A DNA stretch of 64,000 bases from JAHBVL01 sp964461025 (GTDB lineage: Bacteria > Chloroflexota > Chloroflexia > Thermomicrobiales > UBA6265). Positions 1 to 8,275 of the stretch are shown here, piece by piece. The stretch is from assembly GCA_964461025.1 (NCBI GenBank), contig CAYWSE010000004.1:1-64000 (forward strand), read 5' to 3'. Below the pieces are notes generated by a model. It saw nothing but the letters and a program-made list of their open reading frames with translations. It had not been told where the DNA came from and searched no databases. The stretch's first letter is position 1; every line of letters begins with the position of its first letter. The translations under genes were made by a program, and so were the position numbers.

Positions 1-98
1 TCTGCGGCTAGTCAAGAGTGCCAAAGTTCAGGGCAACGCAGGCGTTGCCGCTACATGTTGCCATTTCCCGTTGCCTTTCGTCCATTGCCTGGTGCCCC

Positions 99-117
99 TA
101 TAATTCGGCATCCGAAT
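99..117 (+). promoter_or_regulatory. MarR promoter -10 and palindromic operator
   Basis: A perfect TATAAT -10 box (99-104) overlaps a 15-bp palindrome, ATTCGG-CAT-CCGAAT (103-117). The palindrome covers the expected transcription start of the marR-like gene, so its product could shut its own promoter (and the efflux gene behind it) by occluding RNA polymerase. No convincing -35 box is visible. A GGGAGG ribosome binding site follows at 125-130. Confidence 0.55.
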
Positions 118-138
118 GAATGAGCGGGAGGCCGATTC

Positions 139-588
139 ATGCAGGACATTGCAATTGTCGAGGAATCGATCGAGCTGCTGCCGCGGATCGGCCGGCTCCT
201 GTTCGCCTCTGTGTCGTCGCTTCCGGAGTCGCATGGCTTGACGATGACCCAGAGCCGGGCTGTCGCGCTGCTCTATCACAGTGGCGAGATGACCATGGGC
301 GAAATGGCCGCCGGGCTTGGTATCGGGCTGCCGTCTGCATCCGAGCTGATCGACAGACTGGAAGACAGGCAGATGGTCGTTCGCGAGCAAGACCCTGCCG
401 ACCGGCGACGCGTCGTCCTCAGCCTGACAGAGGACTCGCTTCGATTCGCCGTGCAGATTCACGATCTGCATCGGGAGCGAGTGCGCGAAGCGCTTGCGGA
501 GCTGGAGCCGGACGAGCGCCCCATCTTCCTCAAGTCATTACGGTCGCTGACAGCTGCACTGGCGACGAGCGAGTCAGCCGGAACGTAA
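139..588 (+). CDS. MarR-family transcriptional regulator
   Basis: A 149-residue winged-helix regulator of the usual MarR length. The recognition region (about residues 53-75) and the wing with DPADRRRVVLSLTE (residues 85-98) are clear. The start is fixed by GGGAGG eight bases upstream. MarR proteins are dimeric repressors, often released by phenolic or amphipathic ligands. The gene is followed after 72 bases by a DHA2 efflux pump on the same strand, and a palindrome sits on its own -10 region, so it probably controls itself and the pump. The ligand cannot be read from sequence. Confidence 0.9.
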   Translation: MQDIAIVEESIELLPRIGRLLFASVSSLPESHGLTMTQSRAVALLYHSGEMTMGEMAAGLGIGLPSASELIDRLEDRQMVVREQDPADRRRVVLSLTEDSLRFAVQIHDLHRERVREALAELEPDERPIFLKSLRSLTAALATSESAGT

Positions 589-660
589 AGACGTAGACTC
601 ACTATGCAGCGCCGGAAGCGCCTGGGCCCGGCCGATTTCTCGTTCCGAGGCAATCCAGTC

Positions 661-2304
661 GTGACCGCACCTTCATCCGCAGCAGTCCCTGTCCGCAATC
701 CATGGCTCGTGCTCAGCGTGATCTGCCTGGCAGTCTTCATGCTGCTGCTCGATACGACCATCGTCAACGTCGCCCAGGTCAAGATCAAGGACGATCTCGG
801 CGCCAGTCTGACGCAGATCCAGTGGATTCTCGACTCGTACATCCTCGCCTATGCCGTGCTGCTACTGAGCTTTGGCCGTCTCGGTGACGTGCTTGGCCGC
901 AAGCGGCTCTTTTTGTGGGGCATGGCGATCTTCACCGCTGCTTCGGCGCTTTGCGGCGCGTCGGCGTGGATCGGGGAGCAGATTGGCGTCTCAGGCGTGA
1001 ATGTGTTGATCGCCGCGCGGGTGCTGCAGGGCATCGGCGGCGCCTTCATGATGCCGCAGTCGCTCTCACTAGTTTCCGTCACCTTCCCGCCGGAAGAGCG
1101 CGGCGCGGCGATGGGCATGTGGGGCAGCGTGGTCGCCGCTGGCGCGATTCTCGGCCCGATTCTGGGTGGGTTCATCGTCACACATTATGCGTGGGAGTGG
1201 GTCTTCCTGATCAATTTGCCGGTCGGGATCATATCGCTTTTCCTGATCTGGAAGATCGTTCCGGAATCGACCGATCCGCACGCCACCGGAAAGATCGACT
1301 GGGGTGGAGTGGTGCTCTCCGGCACAGGAATTTTCGCGCTTGTCTATTCATGTATCGAGGGCAACCAGCGAGGCTGGACGAGTCCACTGATCCTTGGTGG
1401 CTTCGCCGCGAGCGCTGTGCTGATGACGCTCTTCATTTTCTGGGAACGGCGCGTCGAAGACCCGATCGTCAAGCTCGAACTTTTCAGAATACGCAACTTC
1501 TCCGTCGGCAACTTGATCGCGATGATTATCTCGTTTGGAATGCTTGGCATCTTCTTTCCAATGACGCTCTTCCTGCAGCAAGCGCTGGACTATTCGCCAA
1601 TCAAGGCAGGCCTGACGATGGCTCCGATGTCTGCTGTACTGATGGTTGCTGCGCCGATGTCAGGCAAGCTGGTCGACCGCATCGGTCCCCGCTGGATTCT
1701 CTTCTTCGGCACGTCATTGATGACGATCGGCATTTTTATGCTTCGGAGCGCAATCGACGCGGGCACGACGCCTCGATCGCTGCTCCCCTCACTGCTCGTG
1801 ACCGGATTCGGCATGGGATTCACCTTCGCGCCAATGACCGCAGCGTCAATGCGAGACGTGCCACTCGGCATTGCCGGCAGTGCGTCGGGCATCCTGAACA
1901 CCACGCGCAACATCGGCCAGGTATTGGGCATCGCGATTCTCGGTTCCTGGCTGCAAAACCGGCTGGGCGTCTTCAGCTCCGAGCAACTGACGGCAACCGG
2001 TCTCGATGCCAGCACAACAGATCAGGTCAGCGAACTGGCACAGCAGAATCTCTTCGCAGAGATTCAGGCGCTCGTGCCGGCCGACCTGATCGTTCCGGTT
2101 TTCGATGCCCTGCGTGAGGCGTTTGTTCTGGCGACCCGGTCAACCTTTCTCGCCGGTGGGCTCGCTTGCGCTGTCGCGGCGCTCGCATCCTTGCTGATCA
2201 GGAATCCGCGCACGCGAACGATCCCGATCGAACAACCATCGCGGGAACAGGCAAGTTCGACGGTTTCAGGGCACGCCACCGCTTCGGGCGTACAATTGGA
2301 CTGA
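661..2304 (+). CDS. DHA2-family (EmrB/QacA) MFS drug efflux transporter
   Basis: A polytopic membrane protein with about 14 hydrophobic segments, as in the 14-TM drug:H+ antiporter family. Family signatures visible are LDTTIVNVA in the first helix, a GRLGDVLGRK loop between helices 2 and 3, and a GPILGGFI motif-C region in helix 5. I chose the GTG at 661 because CGAGG (646-650) precedes it at good spacing; the in-frame ATG at 604 has no ribosome binding site and would add an Arg-rich unconserved stretch. It probably exports a toxic or phenolic compound under control of the upstream MarR protein. Substrate unknown. Confidence 0.9.
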   Translation: MTAPSSAAVPVRNPWLVLSVICLAVFMLLLDTTIVNVAQVKIKDDLGASLTQIQWILDSYILAYAVLLLSFGRLGDVLGRKRLFLWGMAIFTAASALCGASAWIGEQIGVSGVNVLIAARVLQGIGGAFMMPQSLSLVSVTFPPEERGAAMGMWGSVVAAGAILGPILGGFIVTHYAWEWVFLINLPVGIISLFLIWKIVPESTDPHATGKIDWGGVVLSGTGIFALVYSCIEGNQRGWTSPLILGGFAASAVLMTLFIFWERRVEDPIVKLELFRIRNFSVGNLIAMIISFGMLGIFFPMTLFLQQALDYSPIKAGLTMAPMSAVLMVAAPMSGKLVDRIGPRWILFFGTSLMTIGIFMLRSAIDAGTTPRSLLPSLLVTGFGMGFTFAPMTAASMRDVPLGIAGSASGILNTTRNIGQVLGIAILGSWLQNRLGVFSSEQLTATGLDASTTDQVSELAQQNLFAEIQALVPADLIVPVFDALREAFVLATRSTFLAGGLACAVAALASLLIRNPRTRTIPIEQPSREQASSTVSGHATASGVQLD

Positions 2305-2364
2305 CCCTCGTTCCGGGCGCCGGTTCGACGAGCAATTCTCTGAATTTGACAAGGTCAATCCCAC

Positions 2365-4113
2365 ATGGCCGATACGCAGTTTGCCCGCGAGTTTCCACAG
2401 ACAGTGCCACTCGATGTGATTCCGGGTGTTCGGGAAGGTGCACCCGAACCGTCGCCACTCGCATCCGCTCCTCCCCGAGTGACGTTGTTGCGCGAGGAAT
2501 CTGCTCAGCATCCGTTCGCACTTGCGGTTGCGGCGGCGTGGTCGTGCTATGGAGCGAAACCGGCTCGGGTCGAGAATGTCGTCAAGCTCGTCTACGATGA
2601 GCCCGATCCCGCGCTGACACCGGAGAAGCTGGAAGATCGCGCGAAACGTCGCGACCGGGCGCTTCGTCTGTACGCCGATCTCTTTGCAGCCGGGCATCAC
2701 ACTACGTTTCAGCACGCGAATTTTGTTTTCGTGGTCGACAACGTCTCGCGGCTGGCGATCTGGTCGTTCTTCCATTCGCATCCGCACTACAACTCCGAGC
2801 AGGTTTCTCAGCGCTATCGCGAGGTGACCGGCGCCGCGATGGCCATGCCGAAGCTGCCGGCCGGCGGCGAGGAGATCTACGAACAGGCGATCGCCCGGAG
2901 CATCGAAGGATACCGGCGGCTGACCTCAATTCTCAGCGAGGACTTTCGTCGCGACTACGCCCGCGTATTTCCCGCCCGGGCGAAGGCGAAGTCGCCGGAG
3001 GCGGTGCGCCGCTTCAATGACGCTGTCCAGAAACGCTCCCAGGAAGTCGCTCGCTACGTTCTGCCGCTGGCGACGCCAACGCATCTCTATCACACGGTCA
3101 GCGCCTTGACGCTGCTTCGATACTATGTGCTGGCGAATCAACCGGACGCTCCGCATGAAGTGCGCTTCATCGTCAATCGCATGGTCGATGAGGTACTGCA
3201 GGTCGATCCCTATTTCCTGGGGTCGCCGGAGTATCCGCTCGACTTGCGAGTGGTCGGCGCAGGAAACGCTATCGAAGCGCAGGCGCTGACGACATGGCAC
3301 GCGAATCGCGCAGACCTGTCATCCGCCGCTGCGCTCGCTGCATTCGATACGGAACTTGGCGGACGTGAGAGTCGTCTGGTCCATGTCGCGCCTGATGCAG
3401 AGCATATTCTTGCCAATGCCGTCAGAACCGTGCTCGGTGTGGAATCCGGGACGATGAGCGACGCCGACGCGATCGCCCAGGTCCTGGACGGACGGAACAA
3501 TCCGTATCTTGGGCATCCGCTCTATCTGGCGATGAACTCGAAACTCATGCAGACGCTGAATCACGTGACGTTCACCTTCCAGAAGCGGATCAGCGGCGCC
3601 GAAGACGCTCAGAATCAGCGTCACCGTGGTACGCAGTCGTCGAGTCCTGTGCTGATGGCGCACATGCTGCGCGAGCCGGACGTCATCGTTCCCTGGGCAA
3701 TCGCCAGAAACCCACGGGCGAAAGCGGAATACGACGCCACGATCGAGGCAATGTGGGCGGCGAAAAATGCATTGCAGGACCTCGGGGCCGATGCCGAGGC
3801 AGTCCAGTACCTGCTTCCGAACAGCCATCGGGTGCGGTTCTACGAAACCGGCAGTCTGCTGACCTATTTCTGGAAGTGGGTGAAGCGGCTCTGCTTCGAT
3901 GCCCAGCGAGAAATCTTCGAAACCGCCCAGGAGGAGGTCGCGCAGGTGCGCGAGGTGCTTCCCGAGATCGGCAAGTACATCGACGGTCCGCCTTGCGTAA
4001 TTCGCTCGCGGGCCGGCACGACGCCGGTTTGCCCAGAAGGGGAGCGATTCTGCGGGATACCTGTCTGGCGGAACTATGCATTCGAAACCTTGGTCGATCG
4101 GCGGGTGATGTAG
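2365..4113 (+). CDS. Double-length ThyX-like FAD-dependent thymidylate synthase homologue
   Basis: ThyX makes dTMP from dUMP using methylene-tetrahydrofolate and FAD, and is normally about 220-250 residues; this protein has 582 and reads as two ThyX-like halves. The N-terminal half carries the tail of the ThyX signature (residues 138-151; VSQRY matches xSxRY) but lacks the RHR start and the usual S, N and E. The C-terminal half carries RHRGTQS (residues 419-425), the start of the signature, without the RY end. The canonical motif is thus split between halves. Activity is plausible if the halves build one site, but not shown. Start ATG with AAGG upstream. Confidence 0.75.
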   Translation: MADTQFAREFPQTVPLDVIPGVREGAPEPSPLASAPPRVTLLREESAQHPFALAVAAAWSCYGAKPARVENVVKLVYDEPDPALTPEKLEDRAKRRDRALRLYADLFAAGHHTTFQHANFVFVVDNVSRLAIWSFFHSHPHYNSEQVSQRYREVTGAAMAMPKLPAGGEEIYEQAIARSIEGYRRLTSILSEDFRRDYARVFPARAKAKSPEAVRRFNDAVQKRSQEVARYVLPLATPTHLYHTVSALTLLRYYVLANQPDAPHEVRFIVNRMVDEVLQVDPYFLGSPEYPLDLRVVGAGNAIEAQALTTWHANRADLSSAAALAAFDTELGGRESRLVHVAPDAEHILANAVRTVLGVESGTMSDADAIAQVLDGRNNPYLGHPLYLAMNSKLMQTLNHVTFTFQKRISGAEDAQNQRHRGTQSSSPVLMAHMLREPDVIVPWAIARNPRAKAEYDATIEAMWAAKNALQDLGADAEAVQYLLPNSHRVRFYETGSLLTYFWKWVKRLCFDAQREIFETAQEEVAQVREVLPEIGKYIDGPPCVIRSRAGTTPVCPEGERFCGIPVWRNYAFETLVDRRVM

Positions 4114-4116
4114 ACG

Positions 4117-5298
4117 TCAGCAGGCGACGGTCAACGCCCGATCGAGATCGGCGATGATGTCGTCCTGGTGCTCGAGTCCGACAGAGAGGCGGATCAGATT
4201 GGGCTGGACACCCGCTTCGACCGCGCCGGCTTCGCCCAGCGTGCCTTCCCACATGGCGGCCGCGTGCACCGCCAATGACTCGAAGCCGCCCAGACTCACC
4301 GCCTGCTTGATTAGCTGCAAACCCGCCATGGTTCGTTGCGCGGCCGCATAGCCACCCTTCACGCCGAAACTGAGCACCCCGCCAAAGCCATTCATTTGCC
4401 GCCGGGCGAGGTCCTGTTGCGGATGGGATGTCAGCCCTGGGTAATAGACCTCGTCGATCGCGGCATGTCCATCCAGAAAGGTGGCAACCGCAAGGGCCGA
4501 TTCGTTGTGCTGCCGGACACGCAGCGGGAGCGTGCGAATGCCACGAATCAGCAGCCAGGCATCGAAGGGGCTGGCGGTGGCGCCGAGCATGATGGAGGTA
4601 TTCCAGATCCGTTCGATCAACGGTTTCGATCCGCAGACGACACCGGCGAGCAGATCGTGGTGCCCACCCAGATACTTGGTACCAGCGTGGGCGACGAGAT
4701 CGATGCCGAGCGCCAGGGGTCTCTGATTGATGGGTGACGCGAAGGTGTTATCGGCAAGCGTGAGTATCGACCGCGCATTCGCCAGCGCAGCGATTGCGGC
4801 CAGGTCGGTCAGCTGCATCGTCGGATTGGCCGGCGTCTCGACGATGATCAGTGTCGTGGCGGGCGTGATTGCCGCTTCGAACGCCGAGACATCGGTCTGG
4901 TCGACGAGCGTCGACGTGACGCCGAGCCCAGGCAACAACTCCGCCAGGAGCTTGCTCGTGCCCATGTAGTGATTTCTCTGGGCAACAATGTGATCTCCTG
5001 CCTTCACCAGCGACAGAATCGCCGTGGCGATCGATCCCATACCGGTCGAGCTGAGCAACGCGGCCTCAGCCCCTTCCAACCCGGCAATCAATTGCTCCGC
5101 TCGCGCCACGGTCGGATTGCCATAACGTGTGTAATACGACGGATGACGCGCTTCTGTCGCCATCTCGGCGAAGTCGGAGGCTGACGCGGCGGCGAAGGTC
5201 GATGTCAGATGCAGGGGAGGAGCGATATCGGCCGTTTCTTCGATACCGTCATCGCCGTGCACGACTCGCGTTTCATCGTGACCAAAAGTCTGCGCCAC
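4117..5298 (-). CDS. Trans-sulfuration PLP enzyme (cystathionine gamma-synthase / methionine gamma-lyase family)
   Basis: A fold-type I PLP enzyme of normal length (393 residues). The substrate-binding YTRYGNPT motif (residues 56-63), the SSTGMGSIATAIL cofactor-phosphate region and the catalytic lysine in SHAGTKYLGGH-like context (here VAHAGTKYLGGHHD, near residue 208) are all present. The GTG start has AAAGGCGAG upstream. It is the third gene of the aspartokinase operon, 30 bases behind asd, so a role in methionine synthesis (cystathionine gamma-synthase or O-acyl-homoserine sulfhydrylase) is more likely than catabolic lyase, but the family cannot be split by eye. Confidence 0.85.
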   Translation of the reverse strand: MAQTFGHDETRVVHGDDGIEETADIAPPLHLTSTFAAASASDFAEMATEARHPSYYTRYGNPTVARAEQLIAGLEGAEAALLSSTGMGSIATAILSLVKAGDHIVAQRNHYMGTSKLLAELLPGLGVTSTLVDQTDVSAFEAAITPATTLIIVETPANPTMQLTDLAAIAALANARSILTLADNTFASPINQRPLALGIDLVAHAGTKYLGGHHDLLAGVVCGSKPLIERIWNTSIMLGATASPFDAWLLIRGIRTLPLRVRQHNESALAVATFLDGHAAIDEVYYPGLTSHPQQDLARRQMNGFGGVLSFGVKGGYAAAQRTMAGLQLIKQAVSLGGFESLAVHAAAMWEGTLGEAGAVEAGVQPNLIRLSVGLEHQDDIIADLDRALTVAC

Positions 5299-5328
5299 GA
5301 TCTCGCCTTTCCATTCTTCAATCGATCG

Positions 5329-6387
5329 TCAGGAGGGAAGGAGACCCTCGACGTGAAACAACTCGGCGTTCAGGATGCTCGCGCCTGCCGCGCCGCGGAT
5401 CGTATTGTGCCCGAGCAGCACATACTTGACGCCAAGGATCGGGCAGGGGCGGATGCGACCGACGACCGACGCCATGCCGCTTTCAGCTGTGCGGTCGAGG
5501 ATCGGTTGCGGGCGGTTCGGCTCATCGCGAACCACGATCGGGCGCGCGGGCGCGCTTGGCAACCCCAGCTCCTGCGGCTTGCCGGAAAACGAGCGCAATG
5601 CACCGGCGACCTCCTCCGGCGAAACGTCGCGGGAGAAGCGGATCGACACGCACTCGGTATGACCATCGCGCACCGGCACCCGGTTGCACGACGCACTGAC
5701 CACGACATCGGCAGGCACGAACTCCCCGTTCCAGTCGCCGAGCAGCTTCTGGGTTTCCTCGGCCATTTTCTCTTCTTCAGAACCGATGTAGGGAACGACA
5801 TTGTCGATCGCGTCGAGCGATGGCACACCGGGATACCCAGCGCCAGAGACGGCCTGCATGGTGGTGACCATCACGGCATCGAGACCGAAGGCGTCCTGCA
5901 ACGGCTTCAGCGTGAGCACCATGTGGATTGCCGAGCAGTTGGGATTCGTGGCAATGAAACCCGACCAGCCACGCGCTGCTTTTTGCACCTCGATCGCCTT
6001 GACGTGATCGGGATTGACTTCAGGAATCAGCAGTGGAATGTCCGGCTCCATGCGGTGCGTGGATGTGTTCGAGAGAACGGCATGACCCTCTCGCGCCAGT
6101 CGCTGTTCGATCTCACCCGCAACCTCGCCGGGCAGGGCGGAGAAGGCGACCGGGCTACTGATCGGATCGTTGTAATCCTTGACGACCAGATTGGCGGCAC
6201 TTTCTGGCACGAACGCGTCGAGCCGCCAGTCGGTCGCTTCGCGGTATGGCTTGCCGACCGACCGCTCGGATGCCACGACCTCGGCGACGCGAAACCAGGG
6301 ATGGCACTCCAGCAACTGCACAAATCGCTGACCGACACTCCCTGTTGCCCCCAGCACAGCAACCGGAATCCGCTTTTCTGCACTCAC
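5329..6387 (-). CDS. asd: Aspartate-semialdehyde dehydrogenase
   Basis: Reduces aspartyl phosphate to aspartate semialdehyde with NADPH, the branch point to lysine, methionine, threonine and isoleucine. The nucleotide loop VLGATGSVGQRF (residues 10-21) and the catalytic cysteine in TNPNCSAIHMVL are clear, and the later GHTECVSIRF histidine region fits. The sequence type resembles the archaeal/fungal form rather than the E. coli form. Start is GTG. It lies 58 bases behind aspartokinase and shares its attenuator-controlled transcript. Confidence 0.93.
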   Translation of the reverse strand: MSAEKRIPVAVLGATGSVGQRFVQLLECHPWFRVAEVVASERSVGKPYREATDWRLDAFVPESAANLVVKDYNDPISSPVAFSALPGEVAGEIEQRLAREGHAVLSNTSTHRMEPDIPLLIPEVNPDHVKAIEVQKAARGWSGFIATNPNCSAIHMVLTLKPLQDAFGLDAVMVTTMQAVSGAGYPGVPSLDAIDNVVPYIGSEEEKMAEETQKLLGDWNGEFVPADVVVSASCNRVPVRDGHTECVSIRFSRDVSPEEVAGALRSFSGKPQELGLPSAPARPIVVRDEPNRPQPILDRTAESGMASVVGRIRPCPILGVKYVLLGHNTIRGAAGASILNAELFHVEGLLPS

Positions 6388-6444
6388 TTCCGCGAACCCT
6401 TTCCATAAACCGAACAGACCGTCGCCATCGACGGTCCGGTTTAC

Positions 6445-7890
6445 TCAACCAACTCGTACCGCTTCGCCCATCAAATCGGAGCGACGGCGACGGCGCGACC
6501 GTCCGTTCTCCGAGGCGGGACGTACGAACTCATTGTGAACCGCCAGCACCGCCCGATCGGCGAACTCGGACGGAATCGCCGCGACGAGCGCGGCGTTTGA
6601 CGTTTGCTGACTCGACGCCAGAACCGGTACTGATTCCCTGCCGAGCGCAGCCAGCAATTGGGCAAGCGCTTTCGGCTGTTCCGCCGCGCCATGGCCGACG
6701 GCGGCGACGATCGCCACATCGGGGGTGCACCCGACAACCGCTTCGAAATCCTGCAGCGAGTCTTCCAGCCGGCGCAGCACTGAGTCGCAACCACCGGAGG
6801 CGCCGCCATCGATCAAATAGGTCATCCGGCGACGGGAGGACGCCTGCGAGACCAGAACGACTTCGACGCGGTCCTCGTAAAGTGTGCCGAAGACTTTTGC
6901 CGCGGCTCCGGACAAGTCCTCCAGCTCAGGCACGTCGACTGTCAGAAGCTGCAAGCCGCGCATGGCGGTGACCGCTTTCAGGTGCTGCCCGACGGATTCA
7001 CGAGTGACGAGCGTGCCTGGTTCGTTGGGCGCGAATGTCGAGAGGATGCGTACCGGAATATCGAGCGCGACGGCGGGGCGAATCGTGCGCGGATGAAGCA
7101 CTTTGGCGCCGAAATGGGCGAGCTCCTGGGCTTCGTCGAAACTGATCTGCGGTACGACCCGCGCGCTCTTGACCAGGCGCGGATCGGCGGTCAGCACACC
7201 GGGCACATCGGTCCAGATCTGCACTTCGTCGGCCATCAGTGCCGCGCCCAACAGGGTGGCGCTGTAATCGGAACCACCCCGGCCGAGCGTGGTGATCGAA
7301 CCATCCGAGGCGCCACCGATGAAACCGGTCATGATCACGGTCTGGCCGGCATCGAGGAGGGGTCGGACGACCGATTCCGCCTGCTCGCGGGTGCGATGGC
7401 GATCGGGACGTGCGTTGCCATGCCGGTCGTCCGTGGCAATGACCTCGCTGGCGAAAACGTGGACGGCAGGTGTGCCGCGATCGCGCAGTGTCGCGGCCAT
7501 CATGACGCTCATCGAACGCTCCCCGACCGAGACAATGCGGTCGGAAAGCGCGGGGCTCGTGAATCGTGCCGCAGCGGCTTCGGCGAGACTTACGCGCAGT
7601 TCGGCATGCAACGAGCCGACCATTTTCTCGGCAGAACTCCGTTCCTGCGCAGAAGCGATGCCGGCGACGATCTCCTGGTGCTTTGCTACGATCGCCACGA
7701 CGACTTCTTCGGCGGCGGAGACATCGCCGGTCGCAGCGAGTCTGGCGGCCTCGAGCAGCATGTTAGTGACGCCACTGGCTGCGCTGACGACGGCGGCACG
7801 CGGTTTCGGCTGCGCTTCGATAATCGAAGCGGCATCACGCACGCGATCGAGATTGCCTACCGACGTGCCGCCGAATTTCAGAACGATCAT
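6445..7890 (-). CDS. lysC: Aspartokinase
   Basis: Phosphorylates aspartate, the first step of the aspartate pathway. The kinase signature KFGGTSVGN starts at residue 5, and the catalytic domain runs to about residue 290, followed by ACT-type regulatory domains, so feedback control by end products is expected. The ATG at 7890 is chosen because GGGAG stands nine bases upstream and family members begin right before KFGGTS; an upstream in-frame start would add 11 unconserved residues. The gene begins 32 bases after an intrinsic terminator and is governed by a leader peptide (see 7922-8128). Confidence 0.95.
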   Translation of the reverse strand: MIVLKFGGTSVGNLDRVRDAASIIEAQPKPRAAVVSAASGVTNMLLEAARLAATGDVSAAEEVVVAIVAKHQEIVAGIASAQERSSAEKMVGSLHAELRVSLAEAAAARFTSPALSDRIVSVGERSMSVMMAATLRDRGTPAVHVFASEVIATDDRHGNARPDRHRTREQAESVVRPLLDAGQTVIMTGFIGGASDGSITTLGRGGSDYSATLLGAALMADEVQIWTDVPGVLTADPRLVKSARVVPQISFDEAQELAHFGAKVLHPRTIRPAVALDIPVRILSTFAPNEPGTLVTRESVGQHLKAVTAMRGLQLLTVDVPELEDLSGAAAKVFGTLYEDRVEVVLVSQASSRRRMTYLIDGGASGGCDSVLRRLEDSLQDFEAVVGCTPDVAIVAAVGHGAAEQPKALAQLLAALGRESVPVLASSQQTSNAALVAAIPSEFADRAVLAVHNEFVRPASENGRSRRRRRSDLMGEAVRVG

Positions 7891-7921
7891 CGATCGTTGC
7901 TCCCGTTCGTCGAAGGACAAC

Positions 7922-7949
7922 AAAAAAGCGGGGGCTCGTTCGCCTCCGC
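7922..7949 (-). terminator. Attenuator terminator upstream of lysC
   Basis: On the minus strand GCGGAGGC, a six-base loop GAACGA and GCCCCCGC form an 8-bp stem with one mismatch, followed at once by six T. This is a classical rho-independent terminator placed between a short peptide gene and aspartokinase, where it would stop transcription before lysC unless an alternative structure forms. Confidence 0.85.
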
Positions 7950-8013
7950 CTGTCGTTGCCGTTGTTGGTGATTCAGTCGCGCTCGCTACGCACTCACCCG
8001 GGCCCCGACAGGC
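7948..8013 (-). promoter_or_regulatory. Antiterminator pairing segments of the lysC attenuator
   Basis: GCCTGTCG (minus strand, 8013-8006, inside codons 27-30 of the leader peptide) is the exact reverse complement of CGACAGGC (7955-7948). The second segment overlaps the 5' arm of the terminator stem by two bases and abuts the rest, so the 8-bp helix and the terminator exclude each other. A ribosome stalled on the preceding control codons would leave the first segment free and allow antitermination; a ribosome running to the stop codon would cover it. Confidence 0.75.
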
Positions 8014-8093
8014 ATGCGCTTGGTAATCATGATGGTAGTCATGATGTCTTTGGCGCAGATGTCGGTGGTGAAAGCAACGAACGCATTCATCAT
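7986..8093 (-). CDS. Leader peptide of the aspartokinase operon (attenuation)
   Basis: A 35-residue peptide whose residues 16-27, DIMTTIMITKRM, include 11 aspartate-family residues out of 12 (Asp, Ile, Met, Thr, Lys). All are aspartate itself or products of the pathway that the downstream operon starts. The two ATG codons (8093, 8090) lie 7-10 bases after a TATAGT box and there is no Shine-Dalgarno, so translation is probably leaderless. The control codons sit just before the antiterminator segment. Compare the E. coli thr leader, rich in Thr and Ile. The peptide itself needs no function. Confidence 0.8.
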   Translation of the reverse strand: MMNAFVAFTTDICAKDIMTTIMITKRMPVGARVSA

Positions 8094-8099
8094 GGGCAC

Positions 8100-8128
8100 A
8101 CTATACCGGCTGAAGTGCGAGACCGCAA
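8100..8128 (-). promoter_or_regulatory. Promoter of the lysC-asd-metB operon
   Basis: TTGCGG (8128-8123) and TATAGT (8105-8100) are separated by exactly 17 bases on the minus strand. The expected start of transcription falls at or within a base or two of the leader-peptide ATG, giving a leaderless message. Confidence 0.7.
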
Positions 8129-8144
8129 GACGAGGCGGAAAGGT

Positions 8145-8181
8145 GGATAGGCGGATAGGCGGATAGGCGGATAGGCGGATA
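8145..8181. repeat. Short tandem repeat, 8-bp unit GGATAGGC
   Basis: Four perfect head-to-tail copies of GGATAGGC (8145-8176) and a partial fifth. It lies upstream of the lysC promoter in the gap behind the binding-protein gene. The number of copies may vary between strains; no function is evident. Confidence 0.85.
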
Positions 8182-8275
8182 AGCAACGGTAGCACCGACT
8201 GATCGAACCCTAAGTTCTACGCTGCCCGTGTTGCTGCGCGTATCCTCTTTCCGCCTCTCCGCCTCTTCGCCTCCG

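Noticed and set aside
915..2117. 400-residue plus-strand frame inside the MFS gene
   Set aside because: An out-of-frame shadow with Arg/Asp/His bias typical of GC-rich DNA.
5209..6408. 399-residue plus-strand frame opposite asd
   Set aside because: Arg/His-rich, no family likeness, and it is antisense to a clear aspartate-semialdehyde dehydrogenase gene.
7890..8128. Lysine riboswitch or T-box in front of lysC
   Set aside because: The leader is too short, no T-box consensus or L-box core is seen, and the coding run with alternative hairpins explains it better.
8145..8181. CRISPR or origin iterons
   Set aside because: Unit of only 8 bases without spacers; no replication gene or DnaA boxes nearby.
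7986..8195. 69-residue reading frame on the minus strand taken as one gene
   Set aside because: Its first 34 codons run through the 8-bp repeat and the promoter; only the last 35 codons, after the promoter, make sense as a leader peptide.
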